NCBI GenBank assembly: GCA_021608145.1 | Contig: JAKIHM010000013.1 | Location: 1-63,300 of the forward strand | DNA length: 63,300 bases | DNA from: Thermovorax subterraneus | GTDB taxonomy: Bacteria > Bacillota > Thermosediminibacteria > Thermosediminibacterales > Thermosediminibacteraceae | Reading direction: 5' to 3' | Shown: positions 7,830 to 16,817 of the stretch, in pieces | How the letters are laid out: the number at the start of each line of letters is the position of its first letter | Numbering within the stretch: the first letter of the stretch is position 1 | Translations under genes and position numbers: made by a program | Notes under the pieces: model-generated | Databases searched by the model: none | What the model was told of the DNA's origin: nothing | What the model saw: only the letters and a program-made list of their open reading frames with translations

Positions 7830-9551
7830 TCATTTTTTTTTGCTCAGTATTTCCATCAAACGAGGAAGCCTAAAGGTGTTTATCACATCTTCTTTCTCTA
7901 ACCAAGCCCTTCTTGCCACCCATACCCCGTACTTTATGTCGTTTAATCCTTCCAGCTCATGAGTATCGGTGTTGATTACGACTTTTACCCCCATTTCCTT
8001 CGCCTTTCTCGCAAGTTCATCGTTCAAGTCAAGCCTATCTGGAGATGAATTAATTTCTAGCACGGTATTCGTTTCGGCCGCAGCTTTCATTATAGCATCG
8101 ACATCTATTTCATAAGGATCCCTTTTTGTTAACATTCTCCCCGTTGGATGGGCGATTATATTAACATAGGGGTTATAGATGGCTTTTAAGACTCGCCGAG
8201 TTAACTTTTCTTTATCTTGACTGAAGCCGCTGTGAATAGAAGCAATTACGATGTCCAATTCTTTTAATATATCGTCGTCAAAGTCCAAAAGGTTATTGCT
8301 CAAAATATCAACTTCTATTCCGGACAAAATCCTTAAATCTTTTATTTCGTTATTCAGCTTCTTTATCTGTTCCAACTGCCTAAATAAACGCTCTTCATCT
8401 AACCCGTGAGCAATCTTCAAAGATTTTGAATGATCGGTAATGGCTATGTATTCATAACCCTTTTCCCTAGCTTTCATCGCGATTTCTTCTATAGAATTTA
8501 ATCCGTCGCTCCAATTGCTATGGATGTGAAGGTCGCCCTTTATATCACCAATTTCTAAAGATTGAGGCAACTTCCTCTTTTGAGCCGCTTCTATTTCTCC
8601 CCGGTTTTCCCTGAGCTCTGGAATTATATAGGGCATGTCGAGCAATCCGTAAATTTTCTCTTCGCCTTCAGGGTACAATAATTCGCCACTTTTTATCCGG
8701 ACAACATGGTTCTTTTGAATATCATAACCCTTTTCCCTGGCTATTTCTCTCAACCTGCCAACGTGTTCCTCACTACCTGTAAAATAATGCAAACAGGACC
8801 AAAACGAAACGGGCTCTACAACATGAAAATTAACCATAATCCCTAAATCCAACAACACTTTCAACGTTTCTTTGCTTCTTTCTTTGACCTCTTTTATCCT
8901 GTGGTAAGTTAACAATCCATCTATTACTTCATCTGACTTATTAGAAGAAATGACAATCTCGAGTTCGCTTATTAACTCTTGTTTTCTCCTCAGGTCTCCT
9001 GCCGCATCGACTTTTTCAACTGCAGGATGCGACCGTAGCATTGCTATTATTTCTTCCGCTAGAAAAAGGGCGGTGGGCAAAAGTACTTTACCCATCGTCC
9101 CCTTTAGCATTTCTATTCCCTTTAATATGCCTTGTTCCGTCTTCACTCCAATCCCTGGTAGTCCTCTTAATTTACGCTGCTTTGCTGCCTGCTGTAGCTC
9201 TTCAATTGTGGTTATATTCAACTTTTCATAAATAGTCCTTATTTTTTTTGCCCCCAGGCCAGGAATCTTAAGCATTTCCACTAGTCCCTTAGGTACTTCA
9301 TCTTTTAGTTTCTCGTAATACTCGCACGTTCCGCTATTTATAATTTCCTTTATCTTTTCTTTGAGAGCCTTTCCAATTCCTTCTATACCGGCAAGGGAAG
9401 AGGTTTTTACTAAATATTCAACATCCTCAGTAAGATTTGCGATTGCACGGGCGGCTTTTCGGTAGGCCCTGATTTTAAAAATATTTTCCCCCTTTATTTC
9501 CAGCATATCGGCAATTTCAGAAAAGATAAAGGATACGAGATAATTTTTCAT
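7830..9551 (-). CDS. polX: PolX-family protein with PHP nuclease; polymerase site degenerate
   Basis: A 573-residue protein with the layout of bacterial PolX: an N-terminal helix-hairpin-helix 8-kDa region (GIEGIGKALKEKI; IPGLGAKKI; LPGIGVKT), a nucleotidyltransferase palm and a C-terminal PHP domain. The PHP metal ligands are intact: DLHIH (340-344), ITDHS, GIEVDI, ASIHSGF, IAHPTGR and NTDTH. That predicts a 3'-5' exonuclease or AP-endonuclease-like activity. The polymerase site is not intact. The usual DxD after GSxRR is ELE here (E196, E198), and the third aspartate is N241 (in VNFHVVEP). Polymerase activity is probably lost or altered. It lies between zapA and mutS2, as in other Firmicutes. 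Confidence 0.93.
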   Translation of the reverse strand: MKNYLVSFIFSEIADMLEIKGENIFKIRAYRKAARAIANLTEDVEYLVKTSSLAGIEGIGKALKEKIKEIINSGTCEYYEKLKDEVPKGLVEMLKIPGLGAKKIRTIYEKLNITTIEELQQAAKQRKLRGLPGIGVKTEQGILKGIEMLKGTMGKVLLPTALFLAEEIIAMLRSHPAVEKVDAAGDLRRKQELISELEIVISSNKSDEVIDGLLTYHRIKEVKERSKETLKVLLDLGIMVNFHVVEPVSFWSCLHYFTGSEEHVGRLREIAREKGYDIQKNHVVRIKSGELLYPEGEEKIYGLLDMPYIIPELRENRGEIEAAQKRKLPQSLEIGDIKGDLHIHSNWSDGLNSIEEIAMKAREKGYEYIAITDHSKSLKIAHGLDEERLFRQLEQIKKLNNEIKDLRILSGIEVDILSNNLLDFDDDILKELDIVIASIHSGFSQDKEKLTRRVLKAIYNPYVNIIAHPTGRMLTKRDPYEIDVDAIMKAAAETNTVLEINSSPDRLDLNDELARKAKEMGVKVVINTDTHELEGLNDIKYGVWVARRAWLEKEDVINTFRLPRLMEILSKKK

Positions 9552-9568
9552 GTCCTTCCAACTCCGTT

Positions 9569-9838
9569 TTACCTGTTTTTTTCTTCATCGAACAGCTCTA
9601 AAAATTCTTCGTATTCGGCTTTTAACTTGAAATATTCGTCGGCTATATTTAATGCCGTCAGTACCGCTAAGTTAATGCGGCTAAGTCTGGGGTTGAGTTT
9701 TAAAAGTAATTTCATTTTTTGGTCAACGTACTTTGCTAGCTGCTTAATATATTCTTCTGACGCTGCACCCTTTATATAGTAATCTTCTCCGCAAATATCC
9801 ACCTTTACTCTTGTTACATCCGGCTCTTTTTCCATCAT
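9569..9838 (-). CDS. zapA: Cell division protein ZapA
   Basis: An 89-residue protein of the ZapA family, which binds and bundles FtsZ at the division ring. It has the typical short N-terminal beta region (TRVKVDICGEDYYIKG), then a helix ending in NLAVLTALNIADEYFKLKAE that forms the coiled-coil dimer. The sequence starts with two successive ATG codons. GGAGG lies four bases before the first and seven before the second, so the second (9835) may be the one used. The order pheT-zapA-polX-mutS2 is conserved in Firmicutes, and the short spacing suggests cotranscription. Confidence 0.9.
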   Translation of the reverse strand: MMEKEPDVTRVKVDICGEDYYIKGAASEEYIKQLAKYVDQKMKLLLKLNPRLSRINLAVLTALNIADEYFKLKAEYEEFLELFDEEKNR

Positions 9839-9853
9839 TTATCCTCCCACTCT

Positions 9854-12256
9854 TTACTCCCTCAGGCGCCCATCAAACCTTTCAATTATGCTTCTAATTA
9901 TCTTGGCGTGCAGCTCATTTATTTCTTCATCCTTCAGCGTTCTGTCTTTAGCCCTATACCTCAATGAAAAAGCAATACTTTTGTATCCTTCCGGTATTTG
10001 TTCACCTCTGTAGATATCAAAAAGTTCTAGGTTCTCCAATAGCTCCCCACCCACTTCCCTTATAGCATCCATCAAATCGCCAACAGCAATATCTTCTTTT
10101 ACAACTATAGCCATATCTCTCTCTGCGGCCGGGAATTTAGGAAGTGGCTGGTACTTTATTTCAGTTAATGCATTATCCAACAAGATTTCCATATCAAGTT
10201 CAGCAACATATACCCTTTTATCTTCCATGTCATAATTTTCCATCACGTCTGGATGAATTTCTCCTAGATAGCCAGCAATTTTACCCCCTACTAAAATACT
10301 AGCAGTTCTTCCGGGATGTAAGGCAAAATGCTGGTCCTGATTAAATTTATGATTATCTATCTTTAACATTGAAAGAATCGCCTCTACTATTCCTTTCAGG
10401 TAATAAAAATCTACATTTTCTTCATAAACTGCAAGGCCTATCATTTTTCTTTCTCTAGGTAGTTCTTTCAAAGGCAACTCATTGGGTAGGAAAATCTTCC
10501 CCACCTCGAAAATGCGTATCCTCTTCTGATTTTGATTTAAATTAAACTTAACCACTTGGAGAATCCCATCGAGCAGCGTGGTCCTCATTACACTATGTTC
10601 TTCACCTAGAGGGTTCATTAACTTTATAGCTTTGCGAATTTCATGATTAAGCGGCACTTTTAGTTTATCAAAGGCACCAGGACTGATAAATGAATAAGTG
10701 TATATTTCCGAAAATCCCAAATCCGAAAGGGTCTTTTTTATATTATCTTCTAATTTTTGCCTCTTACTTAGTACACCACATGCAGCAATACTTCCCGGTA
10801 AAGTTGATGGAAGATTGTCGTACCCGTAAATCCTGGCAATCTCTTCGGCTATATCAGCCAGTTGAGCTATATCTGTCCTATAAGTTGGAACTATGACGAA
10901 TGTCTTTCCATCTTTGTCTTGAACATCCATCCCGAGTCTTTTTAAGATGCTAACCATGCATTCTTTTGAAATTGAAGTACCTAACAATGCATTTATTTTT
11001 TCCACCCTGAGTTGCAACTCTCTTGGCCGGACTATTTCAGGATATACATCTGCGTATTCTTTAATGACTTTTCCTGCTCCCAACTTTTCAATGAGCTCGC
11101 AGGCCCTATCTGCGGCTATTTCGGCAAGATTCGGGTCAATTCCTTTTTCATAGCGCAAAGACGCCTCAGTCCTAATACCTAGTCTTTTTGCAGTGCGGCG
11201 GATGTTAGAGCCCAGGAAATTTGCCGATTCTAAAAGTACTGTCCTTGTTTTATCAGTAACTTCAGTGTTTTCTCCCCCCATTACTCCTGCCAAAGCTATA
11301 GGTCCTTTTTTGTCTGCGATCACCAGAGTATCTTCTGTTATCTCCCTTTCCTGTCCATCTAATGTAATAAGCTTTTCCCCAGCCTTACCTCTGCGAACTA
11401 TAATTGAACCGTCACTCAATTTATCATAATCAAATGCATGTAACGGCTGACCTAATTCCAGCATAACATAATTTGTAATGTCGACAATATTGTTTATAGG
11501 GCGAATTCCGCAAAGCTGCAATCTTCTTTGCATCCAGAGGGGAGAGGGTTCAATTTTTACATCTTCTATTATCCTTGCGATGTACCTTTTACAAAGGTCA
11601 GGAGCCTCTACTGTCACTTTCACTCTTCCAAAAATCTCGTCGATTTGCCTTATTTCCCCAGAGGTCGAAAAAGACACCTTCAAAGGAACGTTGAAGGTGG
11701 CTGCAGTTTCCCTTGCAATGCCTACGATGCTAAAACAATCAGCTCTATTAGGGGTAAGTTCAAATTCCACCACTGCATCTTCAAGTTCTATGTACTCTTT
11801 AATATCTTTTCCCACCGGAGCATCTTTCGGCAAAATCAAAAGCCCTTTTTTCATATCTTCCGGCAGGCCGTGGTCATCCAATCCCAATTCTTTTGCCGAA
11901 CAAAGCATCCCCTCCGATTCCATTCCTTTTATATTCTGGACTCCTATCTTTTTACCACCCTCTATTGTGGCTCCGGGCAGGGCCACAGCTACCTTATCGC
12001 CTTTTTTGATATTATAGGCTCCCGTTATTATTTGTAAGACCCTTTCTTTTGTATCTACTTTTACTAACAAAAGCTTATCCGCATGCGGGTGCCTTTGTAT
12101 CTGCAAAATTTCGCCTATAACCACATTTTTTATGTCTCGTCCCACACATTCTATAGTCTCTACACTTGATCCCGACATGGTCATTTTCTCAGCAAATTCT
12201 TTCACACTGCCTTTATAATCAACAAACTCTCTTAGCCATTTCATCGGTACCCTCAT
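9854..12256 (-). CDS. pheT: Phenylalanyl-tRNA synthetase beta subunit
   Basis: An 800-residue beta chain of the (alpha-beta)2 PheRS, of normal bacterial length. The order is an EMAP-type tRNA-binding domain (about 40-150), the B3/B4 editing domain that hydrolyses Tyr-tRNA-Phe, a B5 DNA-binding-like domain (about 400-475), the inactive synthetase-like core, and a C-terminal anticodon-binding FDX-ACB domain (about 705-800; KFPAAERDMAIVV). The start ATG has AAGGAGG nine bases upstream. It lies 18 bases after pheS and 16 before zapA, so a single transcript is likely. Confidence 0.98.
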   Translation of the reverse strand: MRVPMKWLREFVDYKGSVKEFAEKMTMSGSSVETIECVGRDIKNVVIGEILQIQRHPHADKLLLVKVDTKERVLQIITGAYNIKKGDKVAVALPGATIEGGKKIGVQNIKGMESEGMLCSAKELGLDDHGLPEDMKKGLLILPKDAPVGKDIKEYIELEDAVVEFELTPNRADCFSIVGIARETAATFNVPLKVSFSTSGEIRQIDEIFGRVKVTVEAPDLCKRYIARIIEDVKIEPSPLWMQRRLQLCGIRPINNIVDITNYVMLELGQPLHAFDYDKLSDGSIIVRRGKAGEKLITLDGQEREITEDTLVIADKKGPIALAGVMGGENTEVTDKTRTVLLESANFLGSNIRRTAKRLGIRTEASLRYEKGIDPNLAEIAADRACELIEKLGAGKVIKEYADVYPEIVRPRELQLRVEKINALLGTSISKECMVSILKRLGMDVQDKDGKTFVIVPTYRTDIAQLADIAEEIARIYGYDNLPSTLPGSIAACGVLSKRQKLEDNIKKTLSDLGFSEIYTYSFISPGAFDKLKVPLNHEIRKAIKLMNPLGEEHSVMRTTLLDGILQVVKFNLNQNQKRIRIFEVGKIFLPNELPLKELPRERKMIGLAVYEENVDFYYLKGIVEAILSMLKIDNHKFNQDQHFALHPGRTASILVGGKIAGYLGEIHPDVMENYDMEDKRVYVAELDMEILLDNALTEIKYQPLPKFPAAERDMAIVVKEDIAVGDLMDAIREVGGELLENLELFDIYRGEQIPEGYKSIAFSLRYRAKDRTLKDEEINELHAKIIRSIIERFDGRLRE

Positions 12257-12274
12257 TATTGTTTTCCTCCTTAA

Positions 12275-13291
12275 CTAAAACTGTTCCAAGAATCTTAAGT
12301 CGTTTTCGAAAAACAGCCTCATGTCGTTAATACCGTATTTTAACATAGCTATCCTTTCTATTCCCATGCCAAAAGCAAAACCCGTAACTTCTTCAGGGTC
12401 GTATCCACAATTTTTAAGCACGTTCGGATGAACCATGCCACAGCCTAGAATTTCCAGCCACCCCGTATAAGAGCAAACCCTGCATCCCTTTCCATCGCAC
12501 GCAATACAAGATATATCCATTTCAGCACTCGGCTCGGTAAACGGAAAGTAGCTGGGCCTGAACCTCACCCTTCGTTCCTTGCCGTAAAACATCTTTGCAA
12601 AAGTTATAAGAGTGCCCTTCAAATCGGCCATTGTCACCTTTTCCCCAACCACAAGTCCTTCAACTTGGTGGAATACAGGAGAATGAGTCGCATCCACTTC
12701 ATCGGAACGATAAACTCTTCCCGGAACAATCACTTTGATAGGAGGCTTCTTTTTTTCCATTGTCCTTATTTGTACAGGAGAGGTATGAGTTCGCAAAAGA
12801 ATCTCTTCAGTTATATAGAACGTATCCTGCATATCTCTCGCCGGATGATCTTTCGGTATGTTTAGAGCTTCAAAATTGTAATAATCAAGCTCAACCTCCG
12901 GGCCTTCAACAACTTCATATCCAAGACCGAGAAAGATTTCTTTTATCTCGTCTAAAACCAATGTCAGCGGATGTTTGTGTCCCAAGATAACTTTTGATGG
13001 GACCGTAACATCTATTTTTTCCTTCTGCAGCCTTATTTTTTTTGCGATTTCTTTTAGTTCCAAGCCTTTTTGAAAAAACTTTTGTTCTAATTCTTCTTTT
13101 ACCTCGTTCGCTAATTTCCCTATGGCAGGCCTTTCTTCCGGTGAAAGATTTGCCATTCCCCTCAATATTGTAGTGAGTTTGCCCTTCTTCCCTAAATATT
13201 TTATCCTAATATTATTCAGTTCCCTTAGGTCTTTTGATTTCTCAATTTCATGCAAAGCTTCTTCTTTCAGATATAACAAGTCTTCCTTCAC
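12275..13291 (-). CDS. pheS: Phenylalanyl-tRNA synthetase alpha subunit
   Basis: This 338-residue catalytic subunit activates Phe and transfers it to tRNA-Phe. After an N-terminal coiled coil come the class II motifs: motif 1 around [20 protein letters not shown], motif 2 ([14 protein letters not shown]) and motif 3 ([15 protein letters not shown]). The start is GTG at 13291, preceded by GAGGAGG at a nine-base distance. Upstream lies an attenuator-like leader (13292-13540) with a strong terminator but no recognisable T-box, so the control of this operon may differ from the usual Firmicute scheme. Confidence 0.98.
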   Translation of the reverse strand: MKEDLLYLKEEALHEIEKSKDLRELNNIRIKYLGKKGKLTTILRGMANLSPEERPAIGKLANEVKEELEQKFFQKGLELKEIAKKIRLQKEKIDVTVPSKVILGHKHPLTLVLDEIKEIFLGLGYEVVEGPEVELDYYNFEALNIPKDHPARDMQDTFYITEEILLRTHTSPVQIRTMEKKKPPIKVIVPGRVYRSDEVDATHSPVFHQVEGLVVGEKVTMADLKGTLITFAKMFYGKERRVRFRPSYFPFTEPSAEMDISCIACDGKGCRVCSYTGWLEILGCGMVHPNVLKNCGYDPEEVTGFAFGMGIERIAMLKYGINDMRLFFENDLRFLEQF

Positions 13292-13490
13292 TTACTTGCT
13301 ACCTCCTCAAAATTAAATTACAAAAAAGCTTTCGTCCCGGAAAACAGACGAAAGCTTGTCTTCTTCGCTACCTCCTTAAAAATTAATATTTTACGTTCAA
13401 AACCTTATTGTATGAAATAAATCTTGCTTGCAATCAATTTCCTGTATATCAAATAAGCTGTTATCGAACCCGTGGCTTCAAAAATATTCC
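13292..13490 (-). promoter_or_regulatory. pheST leader with duplicated SD-like element
   Basis: The segment holds two copies of AGGAGGTAGC on the minus strand. One is the pheS ribosome binding site; the other lies just ahead of the attenuator stem. I searched for the T-box core (GGGTGG followed by ACC) and did not find it. A possible promoter inside the leader is TTGATT (13432-13437) with TACAAT (13407-13412), but its 19-base spacer is long. A better extended -10 promoter lies further upstream (13544-13572), but a terminator-like hairpin at 13491-13521 stands between it and this leader. What controls read-through is not clear. Confidence 0.5.
13322..13357 (-). terminator. Attenuator-type terminator in the pheST leader
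   Basis: A perfect 11-base stem (arms 13347-13357 and 13326-13336) with a ten-base loop, followed by a T-run on the minus strand. It ends only about 30 bases before the pheS start codon, so pheST transcription must read through it. That is the hallmark of transcription attenuation. Confidence 0.85.
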
Positions 13491-13521
13491 AAAAAAAGTC
13501 AGCGGTCAGCAAAAGACCACT
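13491..13521 (-). terminator. Terminator downstream of the rRNA methyltransferase gene
   Basis: A seven-base stem with one G-U pair (arms 13515-13521 and 13501-13507) and a seven-base loop, followed after three bases by seven T on the minus strand. It most simply ends the ktrB-ktrA-methyltransferase transcript. Confidence 0.65.
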
Positions 13522-13543
13522 CCCTTTCCCCGCGTTTAAGTCT

Positions 13544-13572
13544 ATTATAGCACAGAAGGCCATGTTTTACAA
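13544..13572 (-). promoter_or_regulatory. Candidate pheST promoter overlapping the preceding gene's stop
   Basis: TTGTAA (13567-13572), a 17-base spacer and an extended -10, TGCTATAAT, with the hexamer at 13544-13549 on the minus strand. A transcript from here would meet the hairpin at 13491-13521 almost at once, so it may be regulated or weak. Confidence 0.45.
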
Positions 13573-14364
13573 GGGAAAGAGAGTCCTTCTTTGTCTTGCG
13601 GCTTCATAAAGTAAAATTCCACAAGCCACCGCTACATTCAGAGACTCAGCTCTACCAGGAATCGGAATCTTTACTTGTTCCGAGGGCATATCCAGTATCT
13701 CTTTTGAAACGCCTTCGGCCTCACTGCCGAAAACAATAACCACAGGTATTTTGTAGTCCGTATCCAAGTAACTTTTCTTTGCATCAAGGCTTGTTATTAT
13801 TATTTTGGCTCCTTTTTTCGATAATTCCTTCAGCGCCCACCTAAGGTCAATTTCCTCCATTACTGGAAGGTGAAAAATGGAGCCCATCGTAGACCTTATA
13901 ACTTTAGGGTTATATAAGTCCACACATCCTTTGCCTGCCAAAATCCCAGTGGCTCCGGCTGCATCCGCTGTTCTTATAATAGTCCCCATATTGCCCGGGT
14001 CTTTTATCCCATCAAGAGCAACGACTAAAAAGTTACCCTCGCATAAATTTGCGATTTCAAACTTCTTCATTCTAACAACTGCCATTATACCCTGCGGGGT
14101 CTTAGTATCCGACAGAGTTCTGAATAGTTTTTGCGGTACTTCGTATACTTTCACATCCCTGAATCCATGGAATTTTTCCCCGTACCTCTTTACAAAATCG
14201 TCCGACAATACGACGAATTCAACCGCATAATCTGAATTAATTGCTTCCTGCGTAGCCCGTAAACCTTCGATAATAAAAAGCCCTTTTCTCTTCCTATAAT
14301 TTTTCTGATTTATCAATGCCTTAATAAGATTTATTTGCCCTTTCGAAAGCTCTTTAAAAGTCAT
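13567..14364 (-). CDS. TrmH/SpoU-family rRNA 2'-O-methyltransferase
   Basis: A 265-residue SPOUT-class enzyme that uses S-adenosylmethionine to methylate a ribose 2'-OH in RNA, most likely rRNA. An N-terminal substrate-binding domain (about 1-100; LFIIEGLRATQEAI) precedes the trefoil-knot domain. Its three motifs are all present: GNMGTIIRTADAAG, VFGSEAEGVS and IPIPGRAESLNVAVA. Homologues often sit just upstream of pheST in Firmicutes, as here, and many are annotated YsgA-like or RlmB-like. The exact nucleotide target cannot be told from sequence. It follows ktrA by 15 bases and is probably in the same transcript. Confidence 0.9.
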   Translation of the reverse strand: MTFKELSKGQINLIKALINQKNYRKRKGLFIIEGLRATQEAINSDYAVEFVVLSDDFVKRYGEKFHGFRDVKVYEVPQKLFRTLSDTKTPQGIMAVVRMKKFEIANLCEGNFLVVALDGIKDPGNMGTIIRTADAAGATGILAGKGCVDLYNPKVIRSTMGSIFHLPVMEEIDLRWALKELSKKGAKIIITSLDAKKSYLDTDYKIPVVIVFGSEAEGVSKEILDMPSEQVKIPIPGRAESLNVAVACGILLYEAARQRRTLFPL

Positions 14365-14379
14365 TTTACCTCCTAATAA

Positions 14380-15030
14380 TCAGACAAGCTTCTCAAGTTT
14401 TTCTATATCTTTATTCTGTCCTACCACTACAAGGATATCTCCCTTTGTTATAAAATCTTCTGCCCCCGGAGAAACTATCACTTCTTCGCCGCGTTTTATA
14501 GCCATGACATTCAATCCATAGTTTTTCCGCATCTTCAATTCACCTAAAGTTTTGTTGTACCACTCCGGAAAAGCCTCTAGCTCAACTATCGAAAATTCGG
14601 GCGAGAGCTCGATATAGTCGAGAATATTCGATGCTACCAAATTATGTGCAACACGAACTCCCATATCCCTTTCCGGAAAAACCACCCTGTCAGCCCCGAT
14701 TTTGTATAAAACTTTTCCGTGGAGGTCGTTTTGTGCCTTTGCTATTACGTATTTTATCCCTATCTCTTTAAGAATCAAAGTTACTAAAATGCTCGCCTGG
14801 ATATCATCGCCGATGCTCACTATACCGACGTCGAAATTCCTAACTCCCAGAGCCTTCAAGGTATTTTCATCCGTGGCATCTGCCTGAACAGCATGGGTAA
14901 TGCTGTCAGCCAGTGATTGAACTATTTCTTCATTTATGTCAATTCCCAACACATCGTAACCCAGTTTATATAACGTCTTCGCAACACTCGAGCCGAATCT
15001 CCCTAAACCTATTACTACAAATTGCTTCAC
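14380..15030 (-). CDS. ktrA: Potassium uptake regulatory subunit KtrA
   Basis: A 216-residue cytoplasmic RCK protein that gates the KtrB potassium channel. The N-terminal Rossmann domain has GLGRFG (8-13), with an acidic residue at the end of the second strand (GIDINEE) that favours adenine nucleotides. The C-terminal RCK_C domain (about 135-216) is where c-di-AMP binds in Firmicute homologues. ATP or NAD(H) occupancy controls opening of the octameric ring. It lies 19 bases after ktrB, the usual two-gene arrangement. Confidence 0.94.
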   Translation of the reverse strand: MKQFVVIGLGRFGSSVAKTLYKLGYDVLGIDINEEIVQSLADSITHAVQADATDENTLKALGVRNFDVGIVSIGDDIQASILVTLILKEIGIKYVIAKAQNDLHGKVLYKIGADRVVFPERDMGVRVAHNLVASNILDYIELSPEFSIVELEAFPEWYNKTLGELKMRKNYGLNVMAIKRGEEVIVSPGAEDFITKGDILVVVGQNKDIEKLEKLV

Positions 15031-15049
15031 CTAACACCGCCTCCGAGTA

Positions 15050-16369
15050 TTAACCTACAAGTACTCTCTCCTCGGGATATTTTATAGAAGCAATTTTCTT
15101 TCTAGTAGCCAGGGCTAAAGCTACTGTAAGTGGTCCCACCCTCCCGCAAAACATCGTTATTATAATGAGCACCTTTCCAACATCGCTCAAATGCGGGGTA
15201 ATCCCTAATGACAAACCTACGGTTCCGAAGGCAGATACGGTTTCAAACAATATGACTATGAAATCTGCCTTTTCGGTCAGCGTTAGCAAGAATGAAACCG
15301 TAAATATGAGCAGCAGAGCTACCACAACAATAACGCAGGCTTTAAATACATTATCCCAAGGGATTCGCCTGTTGTATATTTCTACATATTCCCTAGAAGT
15401 TATGACAGTATAGACCATCAACAATAGCAAGAAAAACGTCGATGTTTTCACACCTCCGCCCGTAGAGCCCGGCGAAGCTCCAATAAACATCAACAGAATA
15501 GTAAAGTATTTAGCAGGAAGTGTCATATCCGGTTGGTTTATTGTGTTAAACCCTGCTGTCCTAGCAGTTACTGATTGAAAAGCTGCAGCCATAATTTTCC
15601 CGAAAGGCGAAAGATTGCCTAGTGTTTTCGGGTTTTCACGCTCTAAAGAATAAATCACAATAAAACCAAATATCAGTAAAATTGCAGTCATTGTGAGCAC
15701 TATTTTTGAATGGAGGCTGAGTTTATGGAAGCTCCTAGTGTTGAAAACATCGAATAATACTGAAAATCCCAAACCCCCAAAAATTATCAGTGCCATTACC
15801 ACTATATTTATTATGGGATCTTCTACAAAGGGAGTAAAACTTTTAAAATCTCCTATGACGTCAAACCCTGCATTATTAAATGCTGACACTGCGTGAAAAA
15901 TTCCAGCATAAATTCCTCTCGAAAATCCGTAAATTTTAATGAAGCGCAATGAAAGTAAAAAAGCACCTATTCCTTCAAAAACTAGCGTTGTAAAAATGAC
16001 GTACCTGGCAAGCTTTACCACGCCGGCGATGGTTAATTGATTTAAAGCTTCTTGCATAACAAGCCGCTCTCGCAAAGTTATCCTTTTTCCCAATATCAAA
16101 AATATTAACGTGGCCATCGTCATAAATCCGAGGCCACCAATTTGGATTAAAAGTAAAATGACAAGTTGTCCAAAAATCGAATACTGGGTGTAAGTGTCAA
16201 CTACCACGAGTCCCGTTACGCACGTGGCAGAAGTAGCAGTAAAAAGCGCGTTTAAAAATCCCACGCTCTTTCCCGTTTTTGATGCTACTGGCAAAGCAAG
16301 GAGCAAAGTACCACTTAAGATTACTACAGCAAACCCTAAAACCAAAATCTGTGCCGGCTTTAATCTCAA
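15050..16369 (-). CDS. ktrB: Potassium transporter KtrB (TrkH family)
   Basis: A 439-residue membrane protein with the four repeated M1-P-M2 units of the Trk/Ktr/HKT superfamily. Filter loops are visible as ATSATCVTGLVV, HAVSAFNNAGF, SVTARTAGFNT and ETVSAFGTVGLSLG, each with the expected glycine. It moves K+ driven by the membrane potential and Na+ together with KtrA. The TTG at 16369 has no ribosome binding site. In the same frame an ATC at 16396 lies eight bases after AGGGGG, with no stop between. The protein may therefore start nine codons earlier at a non-canonical codon. It follows rplT by 76 bases. Confidence 0.94.
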   Translation of the reverse strand: MRLKPAQILVLGFAVVILSGTLLLALPVASKTGKSVGFLNALFTATSATCVTGLVVVDTYTQYSIFGQLVILLLIQIGGLGFMTMATLIFLILGKRITLRERLVMQEALNQLTIAGVVKLARYVIFTTLVFEGIGAFLLSLRFIKIYGFSRGIYAGIFHAVSAFNNAGFDVIGDFKSFTPFVEDPIINIVVMALIIFGGLGFSVLFDVFNTRSFHKLSLHSKIVLTMTAILLIFGFIVIYSLERENPKTLGNLSPFGKIMAAAFQSVTARTAGFNTINQPDMTLPAKYFTILLMFIGASPGSTGGGVKTSTFFLLLLMVYTVITSREYVEIYNRRIPWDNVFKACVIVVVALLLIFTVSFLLTLTEKADFIVILFETVSAFGTVGLSLGITPHLSDVGKVLIIITMFCGRVGPLTVALALATRKKIASIKYPEERVLVG

Positions 16370-16445
16370 ATTATGACTGAAAGCAACTACTTTGATTTTG
16401 ATCGCCCCCTAATATCAGACAAAGCGATCGCCAGTTAACTTAAAT

Positions 16446-16802
16446 TTATTTTGCATTTGCTTTAGCTATCTCTACCAATTGATTAAATCCTTCTTTATCG
16501 TGTATAGCCATCTCTGCTAGCATTTTGCGGTTTATCTTTATACCCGCTTTCTTAAGGCCGTTAATAAATTTGCTGTATGAAATTCCATTGGCTCTCGCTG
16601 CTGCATTAATTCTTGTGATCCAAAGTCTCCTGAAATCACGCTTCTTCAGTTTTCTCCCGATGTATGAATACATCAAGGATTTTAAAACCGCCTGATTGGC
16701 CATTCTAAAACGCTTACTCTTTGCCCCGTAATATCCTTTCGCTAATTTTAAAATCTTTTTATGCCTTCTTCGAGCTGTAACTCCTTTTTTAACTCTTGGC
16801 AT
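16446..16802 (-). CDS. rplT: Ribosomal protein L20
   Basis: A 118-residue L20 starting [13 protein letters not shown], with the basic N-terminal extension that binds 23S rRNA and the conserved [12 protein letters not shown] block. It is essential for early assembly of the large subunit. In Bacillus it represses its own operon by binding the infC leader. The ATG at 16802 has GGAGGG seven bases upstream and is preferred over the TTG one codon earlier. It is the third gene of infC-rpmI-rplT. Confidence 0.98.
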   Translation of the reverse strand: MPRVKKGVTARRRHKKILKLAKGYYGAKSKRFRMANQAVLKSLMYSYIGRKLKKRDFRRLWITRINAAARANGISYSKFINGLKKAGIKINRKMLAEMAIHDKEGFNQLVEIAKANAK

Positions 16803-16817
16803 CAAACATCCCTCCGT

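Noticed and set aside
13455-13480. A tRNA T-arm-like GGTTCGATA sequence on the minus strand in the pheST leader
   Set aside because: No acceptor, D-arm or anticodon stem can be built around it.
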